64,000 bases of DNA from Alkalihalobacillus sp047302405 (GTDB lineage Bacteria > Bacillota > Bacilli > Bacillales > Bacillaceae_D). A model generated the notes under the pieces. That model worked only from the letters and a program-made list of their open reading frames with translations, was not told the DNA's origin and ran no database searches. This document shows, in pieces, positions 1-8,014 of this stretch (its first letter is position 1; each line of letters begins with the position of its first letter). The position numbers were made by a program, and so were the translations under genes. Location of the stretch: contig NZ_CP154853.1 in NCBI RefSeq assembly GCF_047302405.1, positions 2,542,001 to 2,606,000 on the forward strand, in the 5' to 3' direction.

Positions 1-1
1 T

Positions 2-1651
2 TTACCTTATGAGGATATCCCTCAAACCTTTGTAGACGCTTTTATTGCGACAGAGGATCACCGCTTTTTTGAACACCAAGGATATGATTTGCCCTCGATC
101 TTTCGGGCCGTCAGTGTTAATTTAAAAAACAATGACATTGAGGAAGGGGCTAGTACGATTACCCAACAACTCGTTCGAAACTTATATTTATCTCACGATG
201 TAAGTTATGAACGGAAATTTACAGAAGTCCTCTATGCATCGGAAATGGAAAAGAAATATACAAAAGAAGAAATTATTGAGCTTTATTTAAATACGATCTT
301 TTTTCATAATCGAGTATACGGGGTTGAGTCAGCTAGTCAATTTTATTTCAGTAAATCAAGCGACCAATTAACATTGGCCGAGGTTGCTTTTTTAACCGCC
401 GTACCGAACAATCCATCGTATTACAATCCGCTTAACCATAGTGACAGAACTCATTTAAGAAAAGATTGGGTCTTAGAAAAAATGAATGAAAATGGGGCGA
501 TTGACGCTGAACAATTAGAGGAAGCAAAACAAGAAGAAATTGTTTTAAATGTTAAAGAGCGTATCGATTTATTTCCTGACTATGTCACCTTTGTTCTAGA
601 TGAATTTACTGATTTGATTGCCACAAATGAAGGTTTTTTAACAAAAATAGAAAAAGCAGAAACAGAGACAGAGCTTCAAGAAATAGCTACTGAATTAGAC
701 AAACGGGTTAATGAAATCACCAACCAAGGCATTCAGATCAAAACTGCTCTCGATACCAATATTCAAAATAAAGCAATCCAAGCCTTTGAGAAACATCTCG
801 GACAAACCGATATTCAAGGGGCAGCCACTGTTATTGACCATCAAAATGATACGATCCTTGCCATAACTGGGGGGCGGAATTATCAAAAATTTGATTTCCA
901 TCGTGGCTTTCAAAGCTTCAGACAACCTGGATCAGCACTCAAACCATTACTCGTATTCGCTCCTTATTTAGAAGAGTCAGGGGCATCACTTACAACAACG
1001 GTCAATGCAAACAATGTGTGTTATCTTCAAAACGGAAGAGATTATTGTCCAAAAAACTATGGTGGTGGTGAATATGGACACGTCACGCTGACCCAAGCCT
1101 TTCAACATTCCTATAACACCCCAGCAATAAGATTAATGGAGCAAATAGGCATAGATACGGCCTTTTCTTATTTAGAACCTTTTTCTTTTGAAAAAATTGT
1201 TGAGCAGGACTACCAACTAGCTTCAGCTATTGGCGGTCTAACTTATGGCTTTTCCCCTTTAGAAATGACTCGAGCTTATTCAAGTTTTGCTAAAGAAGGG
1301 AAGTACACGCCTGCTCGTGCAATCGAATTTGTGACAGACTTAGAAGGCAATCGATTATATGAATGGAATGAACGTGAGAAGAGCCTTTGGAGTGAGGCAA
1401 CAAATGAAAAAATGCGTGCACTGCTTGCAGCCGTCATCACGAGTGGAACAGGGCAGAGAGCCGCTTTTTCCACCTCTTATATCGGAGGAAAAACAGGAAC
1501 GACCAACAATTATTATGATCTATGGTTTGTAGGCTTAACAGAAGATTATACAGCGGGGGTTTGGATTGGCAAAGATATCGGAGCAAGTTTGTTAAATGTT
1601 AATTCACGCCAACCCCAAATCTCGATTTGGAAAGATATCATCCAACCATAG
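2..1651 (+). CDS. Class A penicillin-binding protein (GT51 + transpeptidase), 5' end outside window
   Basis: A bifunctional peptidoglycan synthase that would act outside the membrane, polymerising lipid II and cross-linking stem peptides. The reading frame is open from base 2, so the N-terminus (cytoplasmic tail, membrane anchor) lies upstream. The glycosyltransferase signature EDHRFFEHQG is seen at about nt 53-82, and GASTITQQLVRN follows. The transpeptidase motifs are in order: SxxK as GSALKP (about nt 929), SYN (about nt 1107) and KTGT (about nt 1490). The protein ends about 50 residues after KTGT, so there is no long C-terminal extension. An internal TTG at 89 is not the start because conserved GT51 sequence lies before it. 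Which paralogue it is (PbpG/PbpF type) cannot be decided. Confidence 0.93.
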   Translation, partial: LPYEDIPQTFVDAFIATEDHRFFEHQGYDLPSIFRAVSVNLKNNDIEEGASTITQQLVRNLYLSHDVSYERKFTEVLYASEMEKKYTKEEIIELYLNTIFFHNRVYGVESASQFYFSKSSDQLTLAEVAFLTAVPNNPSYYNPLNHSDRTHLRKDWVLEKMNENGAIDAEQLEEAKQEEIVLNVKERIDLFPDYVTFVLDEFTDLIATNEGFLTKIEKAETETELQEIATELDKRVNEITNQGIQIKTALDTNIQNKAIQAFEKHLGQTDIQGAATVIDHQNDTILAITGGRNYQKFDFHRGFQSFRQPGSALKPLLVFAPYLEESGASLTTTVNANNVCYLQNGRDYCPKNYGGGEYGHVTLTQAFQHSYNTPAIRLMEQIGIDTAFSYLEPFSFEKIVEQDYQLASAIGGLTYGFSPLEMTRAYSSFAKEGKYTPARAIEFVTDLEGNRLYEWNEREKSLWSEATNEKMRALLAAVITSGTGQRAAFSTSYIGGKTGTTNNYYDLWFVGLTEDYTAGVWIGKDIGASLLNVNSRQPQISIWKDIIQP

Positions 1652-1772
1652 ACGAAGCTTATCTGGCCTCTGCTAAAGGAGTTCAACTATAGCAGGTGAA
1701 ATAGACTCCTCCGATAGGAAACAGAGGCCACTGAAGAACGGTCTACTCGTTAAAATATGGTTACATTAATTA

Positions 1773-1845
1773 GCTTACTCCGCGAGCTGCATGCCCTGCG
1801 CGTCCACGGGTGAATCGGGAGCCTCCTCACGACAAAGTCGCCCAC
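1773..1845 (-). repeat. GC-rich dispersed repeat, copy M1 (partial)
   Basis: Read on the minus strand this gives GAGGAGGCTCCCGATTCACC, then a CGTGGACGCGCAGGGCATGC-like tail and CTCGCGGAG. The same order of blocks flanks the right end of the IS110 element at 37139-37190 (GAGGCTCCCGACTCACCCGC, then AACGCGTAGGGCATGCAGC). It stands out from its AT-rich surroundings and has no credible ORF. This copy holds an intact version of the junction that is interrupted at 35375/37139. Confidence 0.7.
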
Positions 1846-1897
1846 CATGGTGAAAAAAGGACGCGTAGTGAATTGCATGAGCGTTGGCAGAGCGATT

Positions 1898-2452
1898 TTA
1901 TGGCAAGCTCGCAATAAAGCTATTATAAAGCTTTATTGCTGCATATAAGACCAACAATAAGAAGACCGTCCAAAAAATAACATGGAAAAAGACCATCCCA
2001 CACATCCCAATAAAGGAAATCGAATCACTAACTTTATAAACAAAATAAGTAAAATAAATAAAACAAGCGAGGATAAATAGTATGAGAAGCCACAACCAAG
2101 AATAAGCTAAAAACAATGAAACAATTCCACAGAATAAAAATATCCACGAGCCCGAGCGAACTTTAATAAGCTCCTTTCCCTCTTCATCCTTTGAGAAAAA
2201 AAGCATAGATAATTGAAAAACGGTATCCGCAATTAATTTAAAAGCTGAAAAAACCATAAAGAAAATTAATACTAATAAAAATAATAATGTTAATTTAATC
2301 CCATTTTCCGAAAAAAATTCTCTCATCCCATCATATAACCCGTAACCGACTAATTGCTCTAAAATAAACCCTTGTACATATAAAGCAAACGACAAACTAA
2401 AGAGCATAATCGAAATTAAAGGAAAATGACTCGTAATATAACGATTGGACAC
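1898..2452 (-). CDS. DUF5366/YufK-like integral membrane protein
   Basis: A 184-residue, strongly hydrophobic protein with about five predicted membrane spans (roughly residues 10-30, 50-75, 98-115, 118-138 and 150-175) and a short charged loop FSKDEEGKELIKVRSGS near 86-102. Length and the N-terminal pattern SHFPLISIMLFSLSFALY recall the Bacillus YufK family (DUF5366), whose function is not known. That assignment is from memory of the family. It is transcribed alone, with 230 bp of non-coding DNA before the next gene on the other strand. Confidence 0.6.
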   Translation of the reverse strand: MSNRYITSHFPLISIMLFSLSFALYVQGFILEQLVGYGLYDGMREFFSENGIKLTLLFLLVLIFFMVFSAFKLIADTVFQLSMLFFSKDEEGKELIKVRSGSWIFLFCGIVSLFLAYSWLWLLILFILACFIYFTYFVYKVSDSISFIGMCGMVFFHVIFWTVFLLLVLYAAIKLYNSFIASLP

Positions 2453-2682
2453 TCTTATGTCCCCCTAATCTATTTCCATTACATAGTGTACATCGTTTTT
2501 GGAAACAATAATGATAATGATTTTGTCAAAATTAAGCTTGATAATCCATTTCTTTTTCTTTCTTAATCCTATATAATAGTCGTAGTTAACTTTTCCAGTG
2601 TGCTCAATGAATTCGATAAAGTTTCACTGAATACTTTATGCGATTTGAATGGAACCTGTACATAAAGGGAGGCATATTTATC

Positions 2683-2772
2683 ATGAATACACTTTTAATC
2701 CTTGGTGTCTGTGTTGTTTTTCTAATTGCTATCTTTACAGCTGGTTATGAAGACAACCCACACAAAAAGTAA
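2683..2772 (+). CDS. Small single-span membrane protein (29 aa)
   Basis: A short ORF with a good ribosome binding site (AAGGGAGG, nine bases before ATG) and a strong terminator eight bases after its stop. It encodes MNTLLILGVCVVFLIAIFTA followed by the polar tail GYEDNPHKK: one hydrophobic helix and a charged C-terminus. The start, RBS, stop and terminator are arranged as in a real monocistronic gene, and upstream there is an unshared 230-bp gap for a promoter. I do not recognise the family. Confidence 0.7.
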   Translation: MNTLLILGVCVVFLIAIFTAGYEDNPHKK

Positions 2773-2779
2773 CAAAATG

Positions 2780-2820
2780 AAAGCTCGTCTAGTCTTTAAT
2801 GGCTAGACGAGCTTTTCATT
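2780..2820. terminator. Bidirectional intrinsic terminator
   Basis: AAGCTCGTCTAG (2781-2792) pairs perfectly with CTAGACGAGCTT (2803-2814), a 12-bp stem with T-rich sequence on both sides. It lies between the convergent 29-aa ORF and trmL and can serve both. Confidence 0.9.
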
Positions 2821-2848
2821 TTAGAAAAGCTTCAACTATTTCCTTATA

Positions 2849-3322
2849 TTAGGATAGACCTTTAAACCCTTGTTGTCGTATCGCTTCGTAAATAATAATC
2901 GCTGCGGTATTCGACAAATTCAACGAGCGAATTTTATCCGTTTGCGGAATTCTGAAGCATCTATCTTTATGCTGTTCAATAATTTCACGTGGAATTCCCG
3001 TTGTTTCACGACCAAAAATAAAAAAATGATCTTTTTGTTCATCTGTATAATCAAATTCACTATAATTTTTCGTACCAAATGTCTCAATAAAATAAAACTC
3101 TCCCTCTGAGTATGTAGCAAACAATTCATCTAATGAATCATAATAATTAATTTTGACATCAGGCCAATAATCACAGCCAGCTCTTTTTAACATCTTATCT
3201 TCTGTCGAAAAACCTAATGGCCGTATTAAATGCAATGTTGTATTTGTTCCGACACATGTACGTGCGATATTTCCTGTATTTGCTGGAATTTCTGGCTGAT
3301 AAAGAACAACATGTAAACCCAA
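2849..3322 (-). CDS. trmL: tRNA (cytidine(34)-2'-O)-methyltransferase TrmL
   Basis: A SPOUT-class (trefoil-knot) methyltransferase that 2'-O-methylates the wobble base of leucine tRNAs. Family signatures: VVLYQPEIPANTGNIARTC at the N-terminus, FGRETTGIP (about 103-111) and the knot segment SLNLSNTAAIIIYEA (about 133-147). The frame could start at a GTG at 3331, but that codon overlaps the GGAGTG Shine-Dalgarno. A TTG at 3322 lies six bases after it and gives MGLHVVLYQPE, matching the usual N-terminus, so I chose 3322 (157 aa). Its place near yhbB and queG matches the B. subtilis yhbA-yhbB-cspR order. Confidence 0.92.
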   Translation of the reverse strand: MGLHVVLYQPEIPANTGNIARTCVGTNTTLHLIRPLGFSTEDKMLKRAGCDYWPDVKINYYDSLDELFATYSEGEFYFIETFGTKNYSEFDYTDEQKDHFFIFGRETTGIPREIIEQHKDRCFRIPQTDKIRSLNLSNTAAIIIYEAIRQQGFKGLS

Positions 3323-3408
3323 ATTAAGCACTCCTATTCTCCATGAACTAAATAAAACTCATTATACCTATTATAGCAAATGAGATCCAACTAAACAGAT
3401 GCTTTTTT

Positions 3409-3528
3409 AATCTAGCTGCGTCCGTTAGAAGCTCGAGAAAAATCGGTTCGTCCTATAAAGTCAAAAAGCGACTTTTTAGTCCGACCTGTATTTTTTCTCG
3501 CTTCTGCCCAAACAGACTCCGCTTTTTT
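3409..3528 (+). repeat. Hairpin element R, copy R1
   Basis: One of five full copies of a ~120-bp imperfect palindrome. It opens with AATCTAGCTGCGTCCGTTAG and closes with CTTCTGCCCAAACAGACTCC. The apical hairpin here is AAAGTC-AAAAAGC-GACTTT. It lies in the 294-bp gap between trmL and yhbB. It is the only full copy not directly before a gene on its own strand, and its outer stem carries one mismatch (CCGTT against AACAG). Confidence 0.85.
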
Positions 3529-3616
3529 CAAATTGAATTGGAGGCGATTGAAACGTCTAATCCCATCCTCGCCCCCTAATATCCCAATACAGTCTCTTCT
3601 TCAAAACGTTTAACTG

Positions 3617-4615
3617 TTAATTATCTAATATATGAAAAAATTTGTATTTAATTTCTGGTGTCCATGCCGTAGAGTCTTCGTAAGCCCAGTAACGCATACG
3701 ACTATTGGTCGTTTGTGCATTAACAAGGGGTTCCCCATTAAAGTCCTTCGCCACAACTATCGTATTATGTTGCCAGACACCATCCCCATCAAAATCATAA
3801 CAAATAACATCACCGGGAATTAATTCACGGGCACTCGATTTTTCTTGTCCCCTAAGTCCCACTGTCGAGCCACTTAAGTACCATCTAAATGAATGGGCCA
3901 CCGACCAACTAAAGCTCCAATTATTATTTTGGTACCACCAACCATTTGAACGGTTAGGATACCCTCTCATCGGGGCACCACCCGCCCTCATACATTGAGA
4001 AATAAAGTTCGTACAGTTATCCGTGAACTTTCGGTATTCCGGATTATAATCATTCCACCAAAGTTCCGCGTATCGAACAGCCTCGATTCGATTAAAAGGA
4101 GCTCGTTCTTCTTTTTTTAAGCTAAGCCGTTTTTGAATGTCTTCTTTTTGCCTCATGAGTGGTAAAGGTTGATGATGAGATAAAAAGGGTAGTGATCTCT
4201 TTCTCATTAATTCTAGGTCAATCCAATTTTTCTCCAATTCCTTTTGAGGCGTTTGATGTTCCTCTTGATGACTAGAAGGAATTAATTCTCTGTCATCAAC
4301 TAATTGTTTTTTCTCAAAAATCGCCTTCCGATATTCAACCCTTTCCTCTAAATAAAGCTTCCCTCTTTGTTTGCATAACTGCTCATAATGGACGGCATAC
4401 AAAAAATGGGTTTGTAAATCAAGTTTACTTTTTGAGAGAATCCTCCCTTTTACATTGGAACGAACAAGTTCAACTCCACGTCGCTCGTTTGATTCTCTCT
4501 TTCTTTCCAATAAGCCCAACTCCTCAGGTACAATAAAACAGTCTTCCTTTTGAAGAAAACCACGGTTACGCTCATCAATTAACTTTTTTAACTTTTGTTC
4601 AAGCAACCGTATCAC
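3617..4615 (-). CDS. yhbB: YhbB-type protein with C-terminal amidase-like domain
   Basis: A 332-residue protein. Residues 1-170 are charged and probably helical. The C-terminal ~150 residues match the putative amidase domain (Amidase_6) found in Bacillus YhbB-like proteins: RYAELWWNDYNPEYRKFTDNCTN with candidate catalytic Cys201, ISQCMRAGG, a Trp-rich block (GWWYQNNNWSFSW), then GDVICYDFDGDGVWQHNTIV with candidate His283. No signal peptide is visible, so it is probably cytosolic or acts in the forespore or mother cell. It lies downstream of ogt on the same strand, after an intervening terminator, so it probably has its own promoter. Substrate unknown. Confidence 0.75.
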   Translation of the reverse strand: MIRLLEQKLKKLIDERNRGFLQKEDCFIVPEELGLLERKRESNERRGVELVRSNVKGRILSKSKLDLQTHFLYAVHYEQLCKQRGKLYLEERVEYRKAIFEKKQLVDDRELIPSSHQEEHQTPQKELEKNWIDLELMRKRSLPFLSHHQPLPLMRQKEDIQKRLSLKKEERAPFNRIEAVRYAELWWNDYNPEYRKFTDNCTNFISQCMRAGGAPMRGYPNRSNGWWYQNNNWSFSWSVAHSFRWYLSGSTVGLRGQEKSSARELIPGDVICYDFDGDGVWQHNTIVVAKDFNGEPLVNAQTTNSRMRYWAYEDSTAWTPEIKYKFFHILDN

Positions 4616-4672
4616 CTCACTTTTTAAAACCTTATGAGCTAAAGTCTTAAATCATGAATCGGTTGGTTTTAA

Positions 4673-4698
4673 CAAAAAAAACCTCTATATAAAGAGGT
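4673..4698 (-). terminator. Terminator after ogt
   Basis: ACCTCTATATAAAGAGGT (4681-4698) is a hairpin followed on the minus strand by a long T run (TTTTTTTTGTT). It lies 16 bases after the ogt stop. Confidence 0.85.
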
Positions 4699-4713
4699 CT
4701 ACAACTTGTTTAT

Positions 4714-5247
4714 TTATGAAGATAACTTCGCTAATGAGCCTTCAAGCATGAGCAAGTGCTCTTTTTTATCAAGTCCGCCACCATAACCAACCATATTTCC
4801 ATTACTTCCGATCACCCGATGACAAGGAATAATAATTGGAAGCGGATTTTGATTATTGGCTCCTCCGATGGCTCGAACAGCTTTAGGGGATCCAATCCTT
4901 TCAGCAACCGCTTTATAAGAGCTAGTGGCCCCGTATTCAATCTTCATTAAAGCTCTCCAAACCTTTTGTTGAAAAGCAGTTCCGTGTAAATCAATTGCTA
5001 CATCAAAATATTTTCTTTCCCCATTAAAATATTCATTTAACTGCTTTTTTACTTCTGCTAATGTATCGTTACACGACACATATTCACCTTTTAGACCAAG
5101 CTTTTTTAATCGTGCATTTAATGATGCTGTGCTTTTGTCAAAACTACCAAAATGGATATGACACACGCCTTTGTCTGTTGCTAAAATCGTTAGTGGGCCG
5201 ATAGGACTATTCATTTCATCTTGAAATATGCAGTTTTGCGTCGTCAT
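4714..5247 (-). CDS. ogt: Methylated-DNA--protein-cysteine S-methyltransferase
   Basis: Suicide repair protein that moves the methyl group from O6-methylguanine (and O4-methylthymine) in DNA to its own cysteine. The active-site motif IIIPCHRVIG is present with Cys142. The helix-turn-helix with the arginine finger is at about 109-128 (SSYKAVAERIGSPKAVRAIG), and NNQNPLP follows. The 177 residues fit a short Ogt/AdaB-type enzyme without an Ada N-terminal domain. It is 43 bp downstream of queG on the same strand and probably cotranscribed with it, then terminated at 4673-4698. Confidence 0.95.
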   Translation of the reverse strand: MTTQNCIFQDEMNSPIGPLTILATDKGVCHIHFGSFDKSTASLNARLKKLGLKGEYVSCNDTLAEVKKQLNEYFNGERKYFDVAIDLHGTAFQQKVWRALMKIEYGATSSYKAVAERIGSPKAVRAIGGANNQNPLPIIIPCHRVIGSNGNMVGYGGGLDKKEHLLMLEGSLAKLSS

Positions 5248-5290
5248 ATTATCCCTTCTTTCCTACTCGTTTGTTCCTACTGATTTTACC

Positions 5291-6457
5291 TCAAACTTTC
5301 ATTTGATTTCCATCAGTAAAATTCGTATTTTTAAGCAAATTCAGCCCTTTTTCTATTTCTGCTAACACCTGTTCATCTTTTTCGTTCTCTTTGGCTGCTT
5401 TAAGCCAAATCTCTCCTTCTACATGACCGATCTTCCCTATGGCCCAAGCAGCTGTGCCTCGAATAACAGGCCTTGGATCTTCTTTCAACAATTTTTTTAA
5501 CACCGGCAAAGCGTTTTTATCCTTAAAATGTCCTAAAGCTAAAATCGCATTTCTTTGTATCGGTTTTTTTCCTCTCCACGCTCCCGATACATGGCCAAAC
5601 TTTTCTTTAAATTCTCGATTACTCATTGTTAATAATGGAATTAATTTCGGTTTCGCTATTTCCGGATCAGGTTCAAGTTCAGCGTGACGGTGTTCGTCAA
5701 TCCCCTTATTTTTAGGACAAACTTGCTGACATGTATCACAACCATAGAGGCGATTTCCGATCTTTTTCCGATACTCATCCGCAATAAATCCTTTTGTTTG
5801 TGTAAGAAATGCGACACATTTTTGTGAATCCAATTGTCCACCTTGTATAAGTGCTCCAGTTGGACATGCATCAATACACTTCGTACAGCTCCCACATTGG
5901 TCGGTAATCGGGGTATCAGGTTCCATCGCAACAGTTGTAATAATATTTCCTAAGTAAACATAGCTTCCAAATTCAGGAGTGATTATCGCACAGTTTTTAG
6001 CACTCCAACCAATCCCCGCACGTTCAGCCACTGCTCGATCTGAGAGCACTCCCGTATCAACCATTGAGACCGTTTTAGCGTCTGGAACTTTAGCTTTAAT
6101 AAATTCCTCTACTTTTCCTAATCGCTCTCTGAGAACGTCATGATAGTCCATCCCCCATGAAGCACGGCAGAAAATGCCTCTTCGTTCTTCCTTTGTACTC
6201 TTAGGTGGATTTTTCATTTTAGAAGGATAAGCTACAGCAATTGATATAATCGTTTGAGCTTTCGGTAATGTTAACGATGGGTCTACTCTTTTTTCAATAT
6301 CAGACTCTTCAAATCCTGATTGATAGCCTAACTCCCGTTGTTTAATAAGTCTCTCTTTTAATGTAGTAAAAGGATCCGCTGAGGCAAAACCAATTTTATC
6401 AATCCCAATACTGACACTATATGCAAGCAGTTCTTTTTTTAACTGGGCGTTTATCAT
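5291..6457 (-). CDS. queG: Epoxyqueuosine reductase QueG
   Basis: The last step of queuosine biosynthesis: cobalamin- and iron-sulfur-dependent reduction of epoxyqueuosine in tRNA. Visible features: VDTGVLSDRAVAERAGIGW (about 133-151, with the catalytic Asp134 position), first cluster ligands CGSCTKCIDACP (Cys188/191/194/198), Cys214, and second cluster CDTCQQVCPKNK (Cys240/243/247). Two HEAT-like repeats at about 300-370 (IQRNAILALGHFKD, VIRGTAAWAIGKIG) match the QueG C-terminus. Length 388 is normal. It is the first gene of the queG-ogt unit and divergent from the B3/B4 gene. Confidence 0.95.
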   Translation of the reverse strand: MINAQLKKELLAYSVSIGIDKIGFASADPFTTLKERLIKQRELGYQSGFEESDIEKRVDPSLTLPKAQTIISIAVAYPSKMKNPPKSTKEERRGIFCRASWGMDYHDVLRERLGKVEEFIKAKVPDAKTVSMVDTGVLSDRAVAERAGIGWSAKNCAIITPEFGSYVYLGNIITTVAMEPDTPITDQCGSCTKCIDACPTGALIQGGQLDSQKCVAFLTQTKGFIADEYRKKIGNRLYGCDTCQQVCPKNKGIDEHRHAELEPDPEIAKPKLIPLLTMSNREFKEKFGHVSGAWRGKKPIQRNAILALGHFKDKNALPVLKKLLKEDPRPVIRGTAAWAIGKIGHVEGEIWLKAAKENEKDEQVLAEIEKGLNLLKNTNFTDGNQMKV

Positions 6458-6571
6458 TTCATTTTCACCTTACTTCTAAAAATTCTCGAAACATTAAGTA
6501 TAACTAACTTTCAAAATGGACCTTAACACAATTTATGGTAAAATATGAGCAAAACGATAAGGAGGATTCGA

Positions 6572-7267
6572 ATGATTTCTTACAAAATCGATCCGACACT
6601 TTTTACTCATATCCCTACTTTTAAAATAGGTTTTATTACATACCATCATATCGTGATTAGCGATTCACCTCAAATGTTAAAGGGACGGTTGCAATTTTTT
6701 CAAGAAACATTAAGAGTGGATTTAGAGGAGGAAAAAGCTTTAACAGATTTCTCCGGCATCATAAGCTGGCGCGAAACATTTAAAAAACTCGGCATTTCCC
6801 CATCAAAGTATCACCCTTCGTCAGAGGCTTTATTCCGTCGCGTCAAAAAAGGTGAATTTTTACCACCTGTCCATTCAGCTGTTGATTTAAATAACTTTTT
6901 CTCATTAAAATATGAAATTCCTATTGGGATTTATAACTTGGAGCAAATCGAAGGAAATATCGTCATCCGTTTAGGGGAAGAGTCAGACAAATATTTTGGC
7001 TTAAATGGACGTGAACAATCAATGAGTGGAAAATTACTAAGCTCAGATGAAACCGGAGCTTTTGGCAGTCCGATTGTCGATTCGGAGAAAACGAAAACAA
7101 CCGTAGATACAACAAACGCTATCCAAATCTTTTATTTACGAGCCGAAATGTCAGAAGAAGAATCATTAGAGCTTCTACATGCAAGTGCCAAGATGTTTGA
7201 ACAACTCCATGGTGGTACGTCTACTGTCAGTCTTTTAAGTTCATCAAAAGATAGTGTGATCGTTTAA
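6572..7267 (+). CDS. B3/B4 tRNA-binding-domain protein
   Basis: A 231-residue stand-alone B3/B4 domain, the fold that forms the editing module of phenylalanyl-tRNA synthetase beta chains. Typical segments are SWRETFKKLGISPSKYHPSSEALFRRV, LPPVHSAVDLNNFFSLKYEIPIG and EIGAFGSPIVDSEKTKTT-like sequence near 160-180. Proteins of this kind are thought to clear mischarged tRNAs or to act on amino acids; the true substrate is unknown. The frame is open from 6545, but AAGGAGG at 6559-6565 sits seven bases before ATG 6572, so that start is preferred. Confidence 0.8.
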   Translation: MISYKIDPTLFTHIPTFKIGFITYHHIVISDSPQMLKGRLQFFQETLRVDLEEEKALTDFSGIISWRETFKKLGISPSKYHPSSEALFRRVKKGEFLPPVHSAVDLNNFFSLKYEIPIGIYNLEQIEGNIVIRLGEESDKYFGLNGREQSMSGKLLSSDETGAFGSPIVDSEKTKTTVDTTNAIQIFYLRAEMSEEESLELLHASAKMFEQLHGGTSTVSLLSSSKDSVIV

Positions 7268-7283
7268 TTTTTTTGAGTTTATG

Positions 7284-7309
7284 GTTTATTATTTCTCATT
7301 TGAGGGAAC
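7284..7309 (+). promoter_or_regulatory. Candidate SigB promoter for dps
   Basis: GTTTAT (7284-7289), a 14-bp spacer, then GGGAAC (7304-7309), against the general stress sigma-B pattern GTTTAA-N12-15-GGGTAT. It lies 158 bp before dps, with repeat R2 between. B. subtilis dps is known to be SigB-dependent, which supports but does not prove the call. Confidence 0.45.
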
Positions 7310-7327
7310 ATGTATATTGAGAACTAT

Positions 7328-7448
7328 TTAATCTAGCTACGCCTGTTAGAAGCTCGAGAAAAATCGGGCGTCCTATCAAGTCAAAATGCGACTTTTTAGT
7401 CCGCCCTGTATTCTTTCTCGCTTCTAGGCAAACAGGCTTCGCTTTATA
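7328..7448 (+). repeat. Hairpin element R, copy R2 (5' leader of dps)
   Basis: Full copy. The outer stem is GCCTGTT paired with AACAGGC. The inner stem is AGAAGCTCGAGAAA against TTTCTCGCTTCT, and the top is AAGTC-AAAATGC-GACTT. The closing GCTTTATATT runs straight into TAAGGAGG, the dps Shine-Dalgarno (7452-7458). Confidence 0.9.
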
Positions 7449-7466
7449 TTTAAGGAGGACGAAAAA

Positions 7467-7907
7467 ATGAGTCACGACAAAGTATCAACTATTTTAAACA
7501 AACAAGTAGCAAACTGGAGCGTTCTATTTATCAAACTGCATAACTACCATTGGTATGTTAAAGGTCCTCAGTTTTTCACTTTGCATGAGAAATTTGAAGA
7601 ATTATATAATGAAGCAGCTACACATATTGACGAGTTAGCGGAGCGACTCTTAGCCTTAAAAGGAAAACCTGTCGCAACCATGCAAGAGTACTTAGAGACA
7701 GCCTCTATTAAAGAAGCAAAAAAAGAGTTAACAGCGGATGATATGGTATCCGACATTGTCGATGACTTTAATATCCTCATCAATGAATTAAAAGAAGGAA
7801 TGGAAGCAGCTGAAGAATTAGGCGACGAAACAACCGCCGACATGTTACTTGCAATCCATCAATCATTAGAGAAGCATAACTGGATGTTACGTTCGTTCTT
7901 AAAATAA
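7467..7907 (+). CDS. dps: Dps family DNA-binding ferritin-like protein
   Basis: A 146-residue mini-ferritin that oxidises Fe(II) with peroxide, stores iron in a dodecamer and protects DNA. Ferroxidase residues are in place: NYHWYVKG with His28, FFTLHEKF with His40, and HIDELAER with Asp55 and Glu59. The start ATG is eight bases after TAAGGAGG. Immediately upstream is hairpin element R2, and further up a candidate SigB promoter. A strong terminator follows, so it is monocistronic. Confidence 0.95.
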   Translation: MSHDKVSTILNKQVANWSVLFIKLHNYHWYVKGPQFFTLHEKFEELYNEAATHIDELAERLLALKGKPVATMQEYLETASIKEAKKELTADDMVSDIVDDFNILINELKEGMEAAEELGDETTADMLLAIHQSLEKHNWMLRSFLK

Positions 7908-7918
7908 AATGACATGTA

Positions 7919-7958
7919 AAAAAGCGATAATCGGTGTTGAGCCGATTATCGCTTTTGG
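7919..7958 (+). terminator. Terminator after dps
   Basis: AAAGCGATAATCGG (7921-7934) pairs with CCGATTATCGCTTT (7942-7955), a 14-bp stem with a short loop, preceded by A run and followed by TTTTGG. Confidence 0.92.
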
Positions 7959-8014
7959 ATGCTTAGAACTAGAACGATTAGCTCTCTCCCACCTCCTCAA
8001 ACATGCCCATAAAT

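Noticed and set aside
2512..2526. Fur-box-like TGATAAT-G-ATTTTGT before the 29-aa ORF
   Set aside because: Only one half matches fully, and AT-rich DNA gives such matches often. The gene has no link to iron.
3548..3613. A 21-codon frame starting with TTG after GGAGG, just downstream of R1
   Set aside because: It would make R1 follow the leader pattern, but the frame has no recognisable peptide and no terminator; it may be the remnant of a lost gene.
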